From: Isoetes taiwanensis | Taxonomy: Eukaryota; Streptophyta; Lycopodiopsida; Isoetales; Isoetaceae | Direction: 5' to 3' | NCBI GenBank assembly: GCA_021234155.1 | Contig: JAJEKV010000039.1 | Location: 5,624,745 to 5,688,744 of the forward strand | DNA length: 64,000 nucleotides | In this document: positions 22,079-35,347 of the stretch, piece by piece | Layout: every line of letters starts with the position of its first letter | How positions within the stretch are numbered: position 1 is the first letter of the stretch | Notes under the pieces: generated by a model | The model's input: the letters and a program-made list of their open reading frames with translations, nothing else | What the model was told of the DNA's origin: nothing | The model's database searches: none | Translations under genes and position numbers: made by a program

Positions 22079-23712
22079 ACCCCTAGAGTATCCATTTCCA
22101 GCCCATAATAGAAGCCACATAGTAATCTTAGCATTATTATATCTCATGAGCACACTAAAAGCAATTGATCTGCCCTAAGTTAATGCTTAAGCAACCACTT
22201 AAAGCATGTAATACCATTGTCCTATATGTCCAGCATAAGAGCTACCTTACTCAAACCATGCCAGACCTACTTAATAGAGCAAGCATCCTGCAAGGCCACA
22301 CACCTATCACTTTGCTTTCTATGCAACAGCCAACAATCATCTGTAAAATCCCTATTAGACCTGTATATCAATGTGCAGCTTGCAAAATCAAAACACATGC
22401 ACTATCCAACAGTTTAAAGTACAGGCCGAGTTTGCATATTTCAATACCAAGGTATCATATATGCATCTGCCCGTAAATTACATAGCATAGACACATAAAT
22501 AAATCACATCTATCGTCAGAAGACATAATTCCAAAACTGAGTAGATTCGGGCCTCCCAAGATTCGTGGAACTGATTTATTAATCCTTTGTTCCTTTAGAG
22601 GCTCATTGTTAGAGCACATTAGCACTGAAGATGGAAATTTCGGCTTCTATTTTCAACTGTAAAAACTCTGTTTTATGCATACGAATTATTGTTAGCCCTA
22701 GAACAAGATTTAGAGCAAAGGAACAAAGACCCATTATTTCCAATCATGCCAAATCTTGTATAGACTCAGATCTACCTGTTTCAGCATTCCATGTAGCCGA
22801 TTTTGGCACTTATAGCATAGCCGATCTACTTCTGGCAGCAGCATAGCATTCAGGCTTGTTAAAACAACAGCTACTTGCCTTTAAGCACAAGTCGGCTACC
22901 TCCAAATAAGATAAGCCTTGTGGCAACTATCATTGGCTCAATCCACTGTAAACGATCTGTGTACAGAGCAAAACGGCAAGAAATGGGCGCCTATATTGAT
23001 ATTCAGCTCAGAGCTCTCCAAATAAACCGGCTACAAGCTCTCTGTTTCGGCAAAGGGAGAATAACTCTCTGTTTCAACAAAAGCCCTAAATGCAAAAACG
23101 AATTTAGGGTTTCAAACCTCGAACCATAAAAGTTATAGTACATATATCCATTAATGCAAAAATATCCTAGTTCCCAAAAATGTAAAAATTTCCCCAAGTG
23201 TCTCAATGCAAAATTATTTTCCAAGTACCAATTTAAGCGTCGTAGCTCTTCAAGAGGAAAGAAGCCATATAATAAACGGAAGTCTCCGGTTCTACATGCT
23301 ATATAAAGAGCCAAGCTTTTTAAGAGCTCCATTAAGCCATATGTGGTAGTTTAGAGCATTCGTCCCATAAAATTTTGTAAAAACCTTATTTGTTGCCCCA
23401 AAATAGTTTAGAAAAGGTACATGCAACCCATTTGTTTTGAGGGTTACATGTGGCACACATGCATGCCCCCATGTAACCAAACAATTACTTTATGGAGAAT
23501 ATAATATAATATGCCCATTTTCTAACCATGTAAAACAAAAATTATATGGCCCACATTTGAACCAACTTGACCATGTTTCATGTTCATGCACCTATACCTT
23601 TATATATGCACTTAGAGCTAGATGTTGCTTTAGACACTTAGAGCTCCATCAGGATCTAGATTTTATGAGCTCAAGCATTTGGCAATGCAGTTCCAAAAGT
23701 AATATTTCCTCC
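22079..23712. other. Intergenic DNA, nothing recognised
   Basis: Scattered short ORFs on both strands with low-complexity or unremarkable products. No conserved domain, RNA gene or clear repeat was noticed in the stretch. Confidence 0.6.
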
Positions 23713-24563
<851 letters not shown>

Positions 24564-26038
24564 GCTTCTCTTTATAGGCATTCCCGACTTATCTGTTCCA
24601 CGACAGGGGGTCTCGGTTTGGTCGGGAGCCCGCTGCATATTCTACTCTGGGTTTTGTTGGGGGCTGCCAGATATCGCCTTTCCGGTTGGCAAGCTCCTCG
24701 GCTTGCCAACGCCTCGACCCGGCCTCGCCTCTTTTTGTCGCTAAAGCATGGGCGTACCATGCGCTCTTCCACCTCTAAGACGCGACGAGCAGTAACCCTT
24801 CTCAGTAGCTCAGCATGATACTTGTCCGGCCTAGCCTGCATATCCAGCTGAATGGCTATCATGTAATCCACCGTGATATGTGATGGGACTTCACCCCAAA
24901 CAAAACTTTGGGTGGCCTCATCATATTGGTAGGGGGGAAGGTCAAAGGGGTTCCTATTTATAATGGCTCAGCCATCTCCAGGTAAGCGTACTCTTTACCC
25001 CGGACCTTCGAGTCTCCCCACTCATCTCCCGTGTATCATCCCCTCGGGCGAGCTCTCTAATCCTCTTGGCCTTTATCCGGATGGCCTCATCCTCGGGAAC
25101 TTCCACACACGAGGGAGGATAAAACTTGACTAGCATCAGGACTTGGTTAGGCTGTTCGACCAATGTGTAGGGTTGCCGTAGGAGGTTGAGTTTCAGTAGG
25201 AAGCACTCAAACAAATGGAAAATAGGGCAAGGGCCTATGTCCAGCGACAAACCGTTGCACGAGCTCGATCAAGAGTAGCTTCGCCTTGTCGGGTCGCTAG
25301 CAAGTTGTTCACCGAGCTCAGCAAATATTTGAGGAACACTGAGATTGCAGTAGCTAACATAACCTCTGGTACGAGCCATGTTCATCGGTGTGGAAGAAGG
25401 TTGGAAAGAAGGCACTGGTAAGGTGGTAGTGGCGGAGGTCAAGCACAAGGTCAAGGGGGAAGCAAGCTTTCCTCCAGCAGCTATGGCAGACGGGCGAGGC
25501 GAAGGTGCTAGGCGGAAAAGATAGGAACCAAAAAGTAATCGTCATTTTATTTTAAAATTCAAAAAATTTTAAAACATTTTCAAAAAAAAAAATTATACGA
25601 AAATATGCATTTTTATACGAGTGCGCCACTGGCAAAATACCTGTTTCTTTTCGATTCTGAGACGCCAAAATGCTAGTGACACACTCTGCGCTCCAGCTCC
25701 TGGCCCCATTTGAGGCTATTTTGATTCCGGATGCTGTGGCCCTAGGATAGGTAATTGGACCGTGCTCGAGACGTTGGCGCAAAAATGGCGTCCATCCGAG
25801 TTACCTAGAAAAAGTTATGGCCCATGAAACAAGAGATCTCTTTCCCTCCACAACTTATCATACTTACCATACTAGTTTACACCTTCCTACCCAACTAGTT
25901 TAGTCCTCTCATAACTAGGCCAACACACATACTAACTATGGAATTGTGATAGTTTAACCCAAGACAAAGTTTCCCACAACCAACCAACCTAACGAGTTAA
26001 ACTATGGCCAAAGCAATGATTTGGTCTACCAAAATCAT
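24564..26038 (-). mobile_element. Internal region of a minus-strand LTR element, poorly conserved
   Basis: The region follows the primer site of the LTR at 26054-27119 and is markedly GC-richer from 24310 to about 25540 than its surroundings. Part of the leader resembles the leader after the LTR at 54980 (GGGCCATAACTTTTT motif). Several minus-strand frames with basic, Arg-rich or acidic products (24572-24871, 24954-25250, 25269-25454) may be gag remnants, but none shows a zinc knuckle or a pol motif. Whether the histone-like segment was captured by this element or simply abuts it cannot be decided here. Confidence 0.45.
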
Positions 26039-26050
26039 GCTCTGATACCA
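26039..26050 (-). promoter_or_regulatory. Primer-binding site of the minus-strand LTR element
   Basis: The minus strand reads TGGTATCAGAGC, identical to the primer site of the first retrotransposon, three bases after the LTR end. Confidence 0.88.
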
Positions 26051-26053
26051 CTA

Positions 26054-27119
26054 TGATGCTTGCAGCGTCTATACGATGCTCCCATCAATATGGGAATTTC
26101 CCTTCCGTGGCAACTACACCACCATAGAAATCCATCTAACTCGGACCACTTGGGTCTGGGCGCGGAACACGGAGGTGTCATTCGTCCACTTTCTCTATGG
26201 GAATCATATACGGCGGAAGAGTACATACATGTTAGCACACAACAATCAGGCTCAAAATAATATACCACCACGAAGGGTGGCCCATCCATCATCATCAACT
26301 AAATAGCAATACAAACATAAAATAACATAGGCAATATACCATAAGTACGCTCGACCCGGGGCTCAGACTCCATGGGAATGACTGATGGTCAGGGCATCAA
26401 GATACCAACAGACAAAGGTATAACATGGCGTTGGCTGGCATAGAACATAGCTAGGGTAGTCCACTACATCCGCCCCTCCTGTGCACACTTTGCAGATAGG
26501 CTGAAATATGCTATGGTGTGATTATAGCCCTCCGAAGAAGTAATCCCATGGAATCACCCGATGAGACTACTCCGGGTTACATCTCCCCAGTCCGATGAGG
26601 CAGGTCAGGGAGGCATCCCCATCTCGAGCATGACGGATCCTTGGATGTACTAGAGAACACGTGCCACCCACTCAGCGACCCCCCCATCCGTACCCGACTT
26701 ACTCCCCTAAATCTAAAGGCCAGCTCTCTGCACCCGTTCAAGTCCAGGACATCCATATAAGCATGCCTCCTGCGACCCAAGGAGTGTCAGACCCATACCC
26801 GACCCACATTCAGTGACCGACTATAAGCCTAGCACACTATAGGAGTCCTGTAGCCATAGGATCCCAATTTGCCCTCTAAACTTGGCAAGTCCCACTTGGC
26901 CAATCGATTTGGGCCAGGTGGCACTGCCCTATTGTGTTGACTTAACTAATTAATAACCTAATTAGCCTAATTAGGTTAATTCTTCCCTAATGTTTTAGCA
27001 TAGCAAATGAAAACCCTTTTAGGTTAGCCCAAGTTATCCCCTATTGACCCCTAAGGGTCTAATTATATCCTGGTGATGTGTCATAGTATGTATACTATAT
27101 AAATACCTCGAACGTCACA
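26054..27119 (-). repeat. LTR of a related Ty3/gypsy family, minus strand
   Basis: On the minus strand it begins TGTGACGTTCGAGG (27119) and ends CA at 26054, before the primer site. It shares with the first element's LTR the start TGTGACGTTC and the block around GCAAAGTGTGCACAGGAGGG, but is otherwise diverged and shorter (1066 bp). No partner LTR was found, so the element is truncated on its 3' side, at or before the TTC tract at 24195. Confidence 0.8.
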
Positions 27120-27676
27120 CCATCGGGTCCATGAAACGTTCAATTTTACAAAAATAGTTCACTTTGATCATCAAAGGTGTCCCCCACAGCCGGAGGATCG
27201 CCACCCTCTTTTGTCATACATGATTCATAGTCTGCTAACAAATGCTTGTAACTTCTAACAAGACTCTCTGGTAATGCCAATGCCGGCCAATGCTTCAACC
27301 AAATGTTTACCTATTATTGCAAAATTGTAATAAAGGTTGCAAAACAGTGTAATAAAATGTTGCAAAATGTAATAAAAAACCACCCGTTTCCATATATTTT
27401 CGTATGAAAGCACAACAAAAATAACCCATTCCTTATAACTCAGATGTGAAACCCCCTTGGCCAATGCTTTAATCAAATGTTTGCCTATTGTTGTAGGAAA
27501 CATAAAAAAGTCAGCTAGCGTCATTGCATTTAAACTAAAATTTCCTCGCAACTCTTGATAAGTAGGCCAGGAAATAACCTCATCTTCAATCTCTGCCTCA
27601 TCGCATTATTCCATCTTTTGAGACCATGTCTATGAGACATTTTAGAAAAACATTTTTCAAAGTAAAAAATAACTTC
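27120..27676. other. Intergenic DNA with short internal duplications
   Basis: Two related segments near 27285-27320 and 27455-27490 share CCAATGCTT-CAA(-)CAAATGTTTGCCTATT-type words, which suggests an old duplication. No gene was recognised. Confidence 0.45.
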
Positions 27677-28600
27677 TTATGACAAGCTCTCACAGCCAAG
27701 AAGCTCACAATCAAGCTCACTTTCCTCTTCATCACCAAGAATATCCCTAGATATTTTGATAGTCATCTTCCTCAGGTGTAGCATATTCATTAAAAAACTT
27801 GCAACGCAGGTTGATGGTAAGCTAAAAAAAGAAATAAGATCTGTAACCCCAATCGCAAACCTGCTCCTTAGTGCTTGGTATTCCAGACAATTTAGAATCA
27901 CATGTTCCTCATCTTCAACCTCATTTGCTCCACATGCCCGACAAAGTCTCTGTTCACGTGCTATTCCCACCCATCTTCCCACTTCAACGCTTAGACGCTC
28001 AACCTCATTTTGCAAGTAGCATGTCTTTTCTTGTAGAGAAGTTGCCATGGAGATAACTCAGCTCACACAACGTAAGGTCCATCTGCTCCCTATAATGCAA
28101 CATCTTTGTGTCTGGTCTAAGACCAAAGCCAATTGGTGATCAACCCATTCCCTAATCCGTCCCTTATTCTGTTCAAGATGTTCAATGTAGAGCCCCCATT
28201 TCCATAACCAGACCATACCCTCTGCATACTAACCCGATCAAAAGACCCTTTCAGAACCAAACGAGGGAGACTATCTTCCTCACGACTGCCTACTTTGCTC
28301 AGGTAGGTTAGAAATTGGCATACAGCCTCATTCTAGTGGTAGCATATCACATTTTGCTAGCATCATTTTGTATGGAGTTTGCATTTTAACCCCAAGTTTG
28401 GCACGTAGGAATTTCTTTTGCACCTTTTCAAAATTTTTCCATAGCTTTGATGATAAGCCCGGCCCCATACTTCACATCCATAGAGCACAACTGCCTATAG
28501 TGCGCTAGCATTTGCATCATTTGGCGCAAATATTGAGCAGTTCTATGGGAAAGGGCCATATTGCTTCAAGATCCATAAACAAGTTTATTATAGGGTAGGT
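27677..28600 (-). pseudogene. LINE-type retrotransposon ORF2 3' remnant
   Basis: The 124-codon minus-strand frame 28048-27677 contains a cysteine-bearing segment (LCRACG ... VEDEEHVILNC) typical of the C-terminal zinc-finger-like region after the reverse transcriptase of some LINE-like elements. Upstream to about 28600 the minus strand has further related but stop-ridden stretches such as YGCEVWG-like and LPRLVLKGS-like segments. No RT catalytic box lies in the window. The assignment rests on recalled family motifs. Confidence 0.6.
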
Positions 28601-28748
28601 CCAACTATCCCAAATGAGGGAAACCCTTCAACATATGCTTAATTAAATATCATGGAATCTGAGTCTGCAATGGTGGATAGACAAGAGAACCCTCAAAATG
28701 CGTAATTTGACTTCCAACTAATGTCATAGACACAATATAAGAGAACTC

Positions 28749-30345
28749 AATCCATATGCACAAGCATATAAGATGATGGGTGAGGTATACCAAGAAGCAC
28801 AATTAGCTAACCAGCAAGCTGACGTGAGGATGTACATACACACAGATAGAACACAGGATAACCGAAGGTACAATGCTGCACGTAGCAACAACACAGTTGC
28901 ACTTATCTTTGCAGACCCAAATGGGGAACCTCCAATAGATATGGATATATGCATTCAAAATAGAACTGGTAGCTTGCAACATATACAGGTCACTAGCCCT
29001 AATTGTGACCCAATGACCTATCCATTGTTGTTCCCTCTTGTAGAACAAGGTTGGAGTCTAATGCTCGAGATGGAAAATCCATCCACAAGTAGAAGAACAA
29101 GAATACATTGCTGCAATTTTATGCATACAGGCTTGCAATTCGTCTAGACCGAAGGAACAATGGTATCCAGTTCAATCCCCTACTAGGGTCCGAAATTAGA
29201 AATCACCATGACAAGTAAAAATGCCTGCTTATATTTAAGGGTACCAGAAATACACGAATTTATAGTGTAGTTTTTTGGAAATCCTTAAAACAATTTATAA
29301 AACTTGCCTGAAAAGATTTTTTTTGTTATCGGAATTTTTTTTTTTTAAATGGCCGGATTTTTTGGGGTCGAACCCCTTCACGCCCCCCAATTTTGAACCC
29401 TGTCCCCTACTATGTGGTGGTAAATTGACACAACAATGCATTGTGGTCGCATACACAAAAGTGGAAGGAAACACCTTGAAATGGATTAGGCATAACCAGA
29501 AGAATCTAAGGGTGGGATTGTGCCAAGGGCTAATAGAATATATAAGTCAAAGATCTTTGAAGCAAGGCCTCCCCTCTGGCAAGATGGTGGTATTGCCTTC
29601 AAGTTTTCAAGGATCTATACGAGCATTGCAACAGAACTATCAAGATGCAATGACATTAGTCAGATGCCATGGTAAACCTGACTTATTCATCATGTATACA
29701 TGCAATCCAGGATGGGTTGCAAGCGATAGGCCAGATCTTATCACTAGGGTATTTCATCTAAAGCTAGGGGAGTTCGTAAAGGATATAACTGAAAATCAGA
29801 CATTTGGAAAAGGTAAGACATAGACATACACTATTGAATTTCAAAAAAAGGGCTTCATTTGCCACATGTTGCTTATACTCGATGAGAAAATTCAAACAAT
29901 TGAACAAATAGACCAAACGATCAGTGCAAAAATACCAGATCCTGCATCCAGTCCATACCTACATGGGCTTGTCATGAACCACATGATACATGGCCGTGTG
30001 GACAAGACAGACCAAATATGCTGTGTAAGTGCTATCAGGTTCAGAAACTGCTAAATGCACCAAATCCTTTCCAAAAGGTTTCAACGAGGCAACAAGTCTT
30101 AATGAGAATGGATACCCACAATACACGAGGAGGTACACAGGCAAAAGATACACACATCCCAAACGTCCAAACGTTAGTGTGGACAAAAGTTCCTCATAAT
30201 CCTTACCTCCTTGCAAAGTATGGAGCTCACATAAATGTGGAGAAATGCCAAGGAATTAGCAGCATAAAATATACATACAAGTATATACAAAAGGGCTATG
30301 ATTGTGCAAGTATTGGGCTAACGCCCACAAATGATAGATTGTTAG
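28749..30345 (+). pseudogene. Helitron Rep/helicase N-terminal region, broken
   Basis: Segments in order match the Helitron-like N domain of plant RepHel proteins: RRYNAARSN, a DPMTYPLLFP box, QFYAYRLAIR, NPLL|CGGKL, a VLPSSFQGSIRALQQNYQDA box, GKPDLFIMYTCNP and DRPDLITRVFHLKL, then the DEKIQTIEQIDQTISAKIPD box, and finally NPYLLAKYGAHINVEKC near 30200. There are frame changes near 29090 and 29825. The HUH motif region reads FICHML, so the first histidine is lost. A MITE interrupts the domain at 29184-29402. The helicase part is absent, so the element cannot mobilise itself. Confidence 0.88.
29184..29402. mobile_element. 219-bp hAT-type MITE inside the Helitron
   Basis: The insert has imperfect terminal inverted repeats (TAGGGTCCGAAATTAG against CAGGGTTCAAAATTGG, 12 of 16 matching) and is flanked by the 8-bp duplication TCCCCTAC (29176-29183 and 29403-29410). 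Skipping the insert and one duplication brings the conserved NPLL and GGKL segments of the Helitron protein together in one frame. An 8-bp duplication and a CAGGG-type end are hallmarks of the hAT superfamily. It has no coding capacity. Confidence 0.85.
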
Positions 30346-30870
30346 ATCTATCATCTGTGGGCCACTCAGGTCGGTCTGTAACACATCCATGACTTCGGAG
30401 GAGAAAGTGCACGATATTGTGGAGAAGATTGCTTCGTCCACCTCCTTCTGCATGACAACGAGGTTATGGATGGTGACGCGTGAGGTACAGTTGAGCTAGT
30501 ATCAAACAAACTAGTGTTCGACCAACATCCGAGCTAGTCCTTGCCCTCTTTGCAGCGAACCTAAGAGAGGGCGAAGATTGGAAGTGCCCTTGAAAACTTA
30601 AGGCAAAGATTACTTGGAGGAGTTCGCTTCATATTCTTCTTCTTGCATGCAAAAAAGCTTGTTTGAAGCTTAAAATTAAGCCATATTAAAGATTAAGACA
30701 AAGATCCACAAAATCCGGAAGAGCAAGAAAGAAGCGGATTTCAAGGAATCTTACTTTAAATAATTACCAATGGCATTCGACTGAACCCAGAACCGGAATG
30801 TGAATAGCGACAGATCAATTCCTTCAATTTTATAGAGAGGCGTGAATTGCTCAAACTTGCGCGAGATAGT
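30346..30870. other. Junction between Helitron and second gypsy element
   Basis: No recognisable domain. The Helitron similarity fades after about 30340 and reverse transcriptase similarity starts abruptly at about 30871. The upstream parts of that retrotransposon are missing. Confidence 0.55.
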
Positions 30871-33225
30871 TAAATTACAATGTAATGCCTTTTGGTCTGA
30901 CCAATGCCCCGGCAACTTTCTGCCGTCTCATGGGGAGAGTTTTAGCACCTGTACTAGGAAAAAGTGTTGTAGTCCTCTTTGATGATATACTTATATACAG
31001 TAGAACTATTGAGGAGCATAAACAGCACCTTCAATAGGTTTTTGATCTTTTGAGACAAAATAAGCTGTTTGTTAACGAATCTAAGAGCAGATTCTTTATG
31101 CAAGAATTTGGATATTTAGGTCATATTATATCCAAAGAAGGCATACGGATGGATCCCGAAAAGATTAGGGTTATTATTGATTGGCCTCGGCCTGAAAATC
31201 TCAAAGACTTACGATCTTTTGTACAGTTATGCAGTTACTATCGAAGATTTGTGAAGGATTTCGCAAATATAACCCTTTCTCTTAGCAGGTTTTTAAAGAA
31301 AGATACCCCCTTTGTTTGGAATCCGGAAGCCGAGGAAGCTTTTCGAATCCTGAAAGAGAACATGGCAACTGAACCAGTATTAGTGCTACCTGACTGGAAT
31401 AAGCCTTTTACAGTTTGCTCGGATGCAAGTGGAAATGCTATTGGTGCAGTACTGATGCAAGATGGACATCCATTAGCTTATGTCAGCCGAATGCTCAAAC
31501 TCTTAGAGCAAAAGTATAGCACTTATGAAAAGGAATTGATTGCCTTAGTTCATGCACTTAAGAAGTGGAGGCATTATCTTATGGGATCCAAGTTTGTGGC
31601 TCGTTTTGATCAGCAAAGTTTGAAACATATACAAACGCAGGATATTATCAATGCGCGGCAATTAAAGCTCATTGACACTATAAAGGATTTTGAAGGGATG
31701 CAGCTTGAATATAAGCCTGGGAAGGAGAACCAGGTTGCAGATGCGTTAAGGCGGATAAATATTCAAGCTATATCTGTAGCAGAATTTGTTGATTTGGAAC
31801 CAATGAAAGAAGAGTATATGAATGACTCTTCCTTTGCTACTTCATATGCACAGGTACAAAAGGATGGAAGAGATCCTTTATCAGAGTATAGAATCCATAA
31901 TGGATTATTATTCTATCGAAATCGTACTTGTGTTACGCAAGCATATAGGTTGAAGGTTATACAGGAATGTCATGAACCTCCATACTCCGGTCATAGAGGA
32001 ATTCAAGCTACTTTGGCAACTGTTAAACGTCGTTTCTTTTGGCCAAAGCTTGAAAGAGATGTAAGAAAATATGTCGAAGCATGTCTTACTTGTCAACAAA
32101 TAAAAGCTTCTATTGGTAAGCCGGCTGGATTAGTACAACCTTTGCCTATCCCAGAAAAACCATGGAAGCATATTACCATGGATTTCATTCAAGGGTTACC
32201 AAAGACTATCCACAAGAATGATCAGATTTGGACAGTAGTAGACACGTTGTCTAAACAGGCTCATTTTATTCCTTGCAAATCTAGCATGACTGCTCCGCAA
32301 GCCAGCAACATTTTCTTAAAAGAAATATTTAAGATCCATGGAATGCCAAATGCAATCATAACAGATAGGGATCCCCTATTCTGTAGCAAATTTTGGGGTG
32401 GACTTTAGGCACGACTCTAAAGTTTTCCACTGCATATCATCCTCAAACGGATGGCCAGTCTGAGGTTGTAAATCGAGTTATTGAAGATATGCTAAGATCT
32501 TATGTTGCTGAAAGGAAAAGCCAGTGGGAAGAATATCTTTATCTCTTGGAGTTTGCCTATAATAATACGGTGCACTCAGTTACCCAAAGAACTCCTTTTG
32601 AAGTGTTGTACAGATATTCTTTGGAATCCCCAATTGCGAAACTTGGTGGTGAAGTACCTGCTTCCGATGAAGCCACTACAGACTTTGCAGATATCTTGCA
32701 GGAGGTAAAGGCTCGAATCCAGAAAAGTCAGGAATTGATGGCTTCCAAACTTGCAAAGAAACGAAAAAGGGTTGTTTACAAAAAAGATCAATGGGTTTGG
32801 ATTCATCTTCCAAAGAAGCGTTTACGGAAGATGGGTAATCGATATGTAAAACTGGCCCCTAGGTATTATGGTCCATTCCAGTCGGTGAGAATGCTTATCG
32901 TTTACATTTATATGGGAAATGGACTAACTTGCACCCAGTTTTTAATGTGGGAATACTGAAACCCTATAAGGGAAGTGAAATTTCTCTTGAGATTTTGCAG
33001 AGAATGGAGCAATCGGAACCTCCCAACATTAAAGGTGATGAAGAGGTGCTGGAACCGGAGAAAATATTGACACATCAAGATAAGGAGACTAGAAGTTCCT
33101 CTTATCGAAGGTATCTCGTGAAATTTAAATTTCATCCGTCCACCGATGCGGTATGGTATTCTAAGATTCAATTAAAAGAATACAATTCCTTGGTGGAAGA
33201 ATACGAAAGAACTTTGCAAGAATAA
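30871..33225 (+). pseudogene. Second Ty3/gypsy chromovirus pol, 5'-truncated and broken
   Basis: Starts in the RT palm ([12 protein letters not shown]), with [11 protein letters not shown] as the catalytic box. A TAG stop at 31035-31037 precedes the long frame 31050-32408. That frame carries the YLGHIIS motif, RNase H (SDASGNAIGAVLMQ ... KPGKENQVADAL), the integrase zinc finger (HRGIQATL ... CLTCQQ) and the first two integrase aspartates (MDFIQGLP, TDRDPLF). A frameshift near 32400 moves the third catalytic residue (YHPQTDGQSEVVNR) to the next frame (32393-32959), and another near 32900 precedes a chromodomain-like tail (about 33080-33170). It is clearly a different lineage from the element at 5922. 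Confidence 0.93.
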
Positions 33226-33931
33226 TAGGCAAAGTTCACAGACCTTTAAAACTTTATATTTGGAATTCCATATTATTATAATTGCAATTGCTTTATTTAA
33301 GTATTGCTATGCATAGTATTATTAAACTCTTTACTAACGATTGTAAAGATGTAAGACCTCTAACTGACTTGAGGTGATCCCTAACAGAAAAGGGAACGAA
33401 AGCCCTCTAATGGAATTGAGGCCATTTCTAACTGAATTGAAATGAGAAAACCTATACCCTCTAAAGGAACTGAGGTTATAGAGTTAAGTATTCTTAACAG
33501 AAATAGGATAAACGATTTTTCCCTCAAGATTAACGCGGACGTTTAACCTCGGGAAGGGAAGGATTGTTACGGCTCACTGCCGGCTCGGGGGAGCGGCTCA
33601 GACATAACACACTTTGATGCTAGTATAAGAACATTTTGAGTTGCTAGTAGAGTAAACAATGCACCATAGTGGGTGTTAAAAAGTCAAAACCATTAGACAA
33701 GGGTTAAAAGGGGGGCCGAACCATTAAAGATACAAGAAATTTATCGCGGCGGCCTTGCGGCCGCCGCGAACATTTCTCTTCTCCAACCCGCTGCAAAAGA
33801 AGTTTTGTGCTAAGTCGAATAGATCTCAATTCTGGACATCCTTGAGATGCGACGATAGAGATGTATGTTGATTGCAGTTCACGTACTGTTAGGCAAGTCA
33901 AGACATGCCTGTTCGGTCTAGAGTGCCCAAC
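33226..33931 (+). other. 3' region of the second gypsy element, with a possible LTR
   Basis: A purine-rich GGGAAGGGAAGG (33551-33562) precedes TGTTACGG at 33565, which looks like the start of a 3' LTR. A matching end may be CCAACA at about 33931, giving only TGTT/AACA termini. No second LTR is available for comparison, so the boundary is tentative. Confidence 0.3.
33733..33780. repeat. GC-rich perfect palindrome, copy 1
   Basis: CGCGGCGGCC and GGCCGCCGCG are 10-base perfect arms around TTGC, extended by AGAAAT/ATTTCT outside. It stands out sharply in AT-rich DNA. A related copy with the same flanks (AAGAAATTTATCGCGGCGG ... AACATTTCTCTT) is at 46532-46575. Confidence 0.9.
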
Positions 33932-34324
33932 ATAGAATATTCCCCATAAACTACTGCAATCTAACGGTCTCGAAAAAATTTAGAACACGCGAAATGATAA
34001 TACATTCCACAAATAATGGAATATTACAAACTGCCTATATGTAGAGATGAGACAAATAGTATGTAGATTTCAAAGTTAGTTACAGTTTGTGTAACATTCT
34101 CATCATTTGCAAACATTAAGGGACATGGGTTTTTGTTCAATACCTTAAATTTTAAAAGTTGACAAATGTTCAATTGTTCGGGCATGGACTCCTCAAACAA
34201 AAACATTGTAGTTGATAAAAAACAAACCTATACATTTTTTTTGTTCTGCTCGTTTGCATTTTTCATTTTATTAATGGTCCTTGGTTCAATGCCGAGTTTT
34301 TTGTTAAAAGAGATGTTATCATCG

Positions 34325-34570
34325 ATTTAGGAGTTAACTAGAGGTATATGGAGAAATTTGTAAGTATGTCATCATGGTTCATCACTATGCATATTTAATT
34401 TAGCATACGATTCTTAGTGCACTCAAATTTTGCCTTTTAGCATTTCAATTTAGGAGTTAACTAGAGGTATATGGAGAAATTTGTAAGTATGTCATCATGG
34501 TTCATCACTATGCATATTTAATTTAGCATACGATTCTTAGTGCACTCAAATTTTGCCTTTTAGCATTTCA
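34325..34570. repeat. 123-bp tandem duplication
   Basis: Two consecutive, essentially identical 123-bp units, each starting ATTTAGGAGTTAACTAGAGG. The surrounding 33932-35347 shows no recognisable gene. Confidence 0.95.
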
Positions 34571-35347
34571 ATAAACTATAGACGAATTGAATATGGATAG
34601 TGTACGTGACCATTCATATACAGATATGTAACATTATGTACTATCATCCTATAGATTCATCTCTGCAAAACTCAACTCGACTAATCTAGCAAGTATAATC
34701 GTGTAAAAGTAGAGTCTAGAAAGCGGAAAAAAGAACAAAAAATGAGCACTGGAGTAGTAGGTTTGTAAAAGCTTCTGCAATGATCGTTTTTTTTTTTTTT
34801 GGAAAATAGTTCCTTATTGTTTGGCTGTTTTATTTTCTTCTATGGTTTTCGATTGAAAATCGTCAATTTTCAAGGGATGAAATGTATGGCAATTGTTGTT
34901 TTTCAAGATTCTAAATGGACAGTGACATTAGAAGAAACAGCACAGTCAGAACAGCCAAGGCACAACACAGGCAGAACAGCGACGGCTCACAATTCAAGGA
35001 GCCAGCCACATAGCTCCCATAGAAATGTTTGCAGGGAGGAGCCGATTTGATCCCTGGGCAGGTGTTGCAAACATAGAAGGGCGAAGGGAGAAGATAGAAG
35101 GAGATTGAAATTTGGTTTATCTGTGGGACTCTATCATTTAAACGCATTAGCGGATGGGTCCATGTCAGTGTATATTGATAACAGCCTAATTACACTGGAC
35201 AAAAAAGCTTAGTTACACTAGCATAGTAATTACAAAAAGCATAGATTTTATGGGAATAGTATAAGATTACATTGATATGGGAAACATATGGAAAGCTTAC
35301 AATAGGCAAAGTCTAGCCCATTGTGATCTAGACATGCTCAAGAACAT

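Noticed and set aside
29360-29402. SINE or tRNA B-box (GGTTCGACCCC) near 29370
   Set aside because: There is no box A at the right distance, and the segment is inside the MITE defined by its own ends and duplication.
33565-33931. Definite 3' LTR of the second gypsy element
   Set aside because: The start after a purine tract is plausible, but the end is only a four-base match and there is no second LTR to compare.
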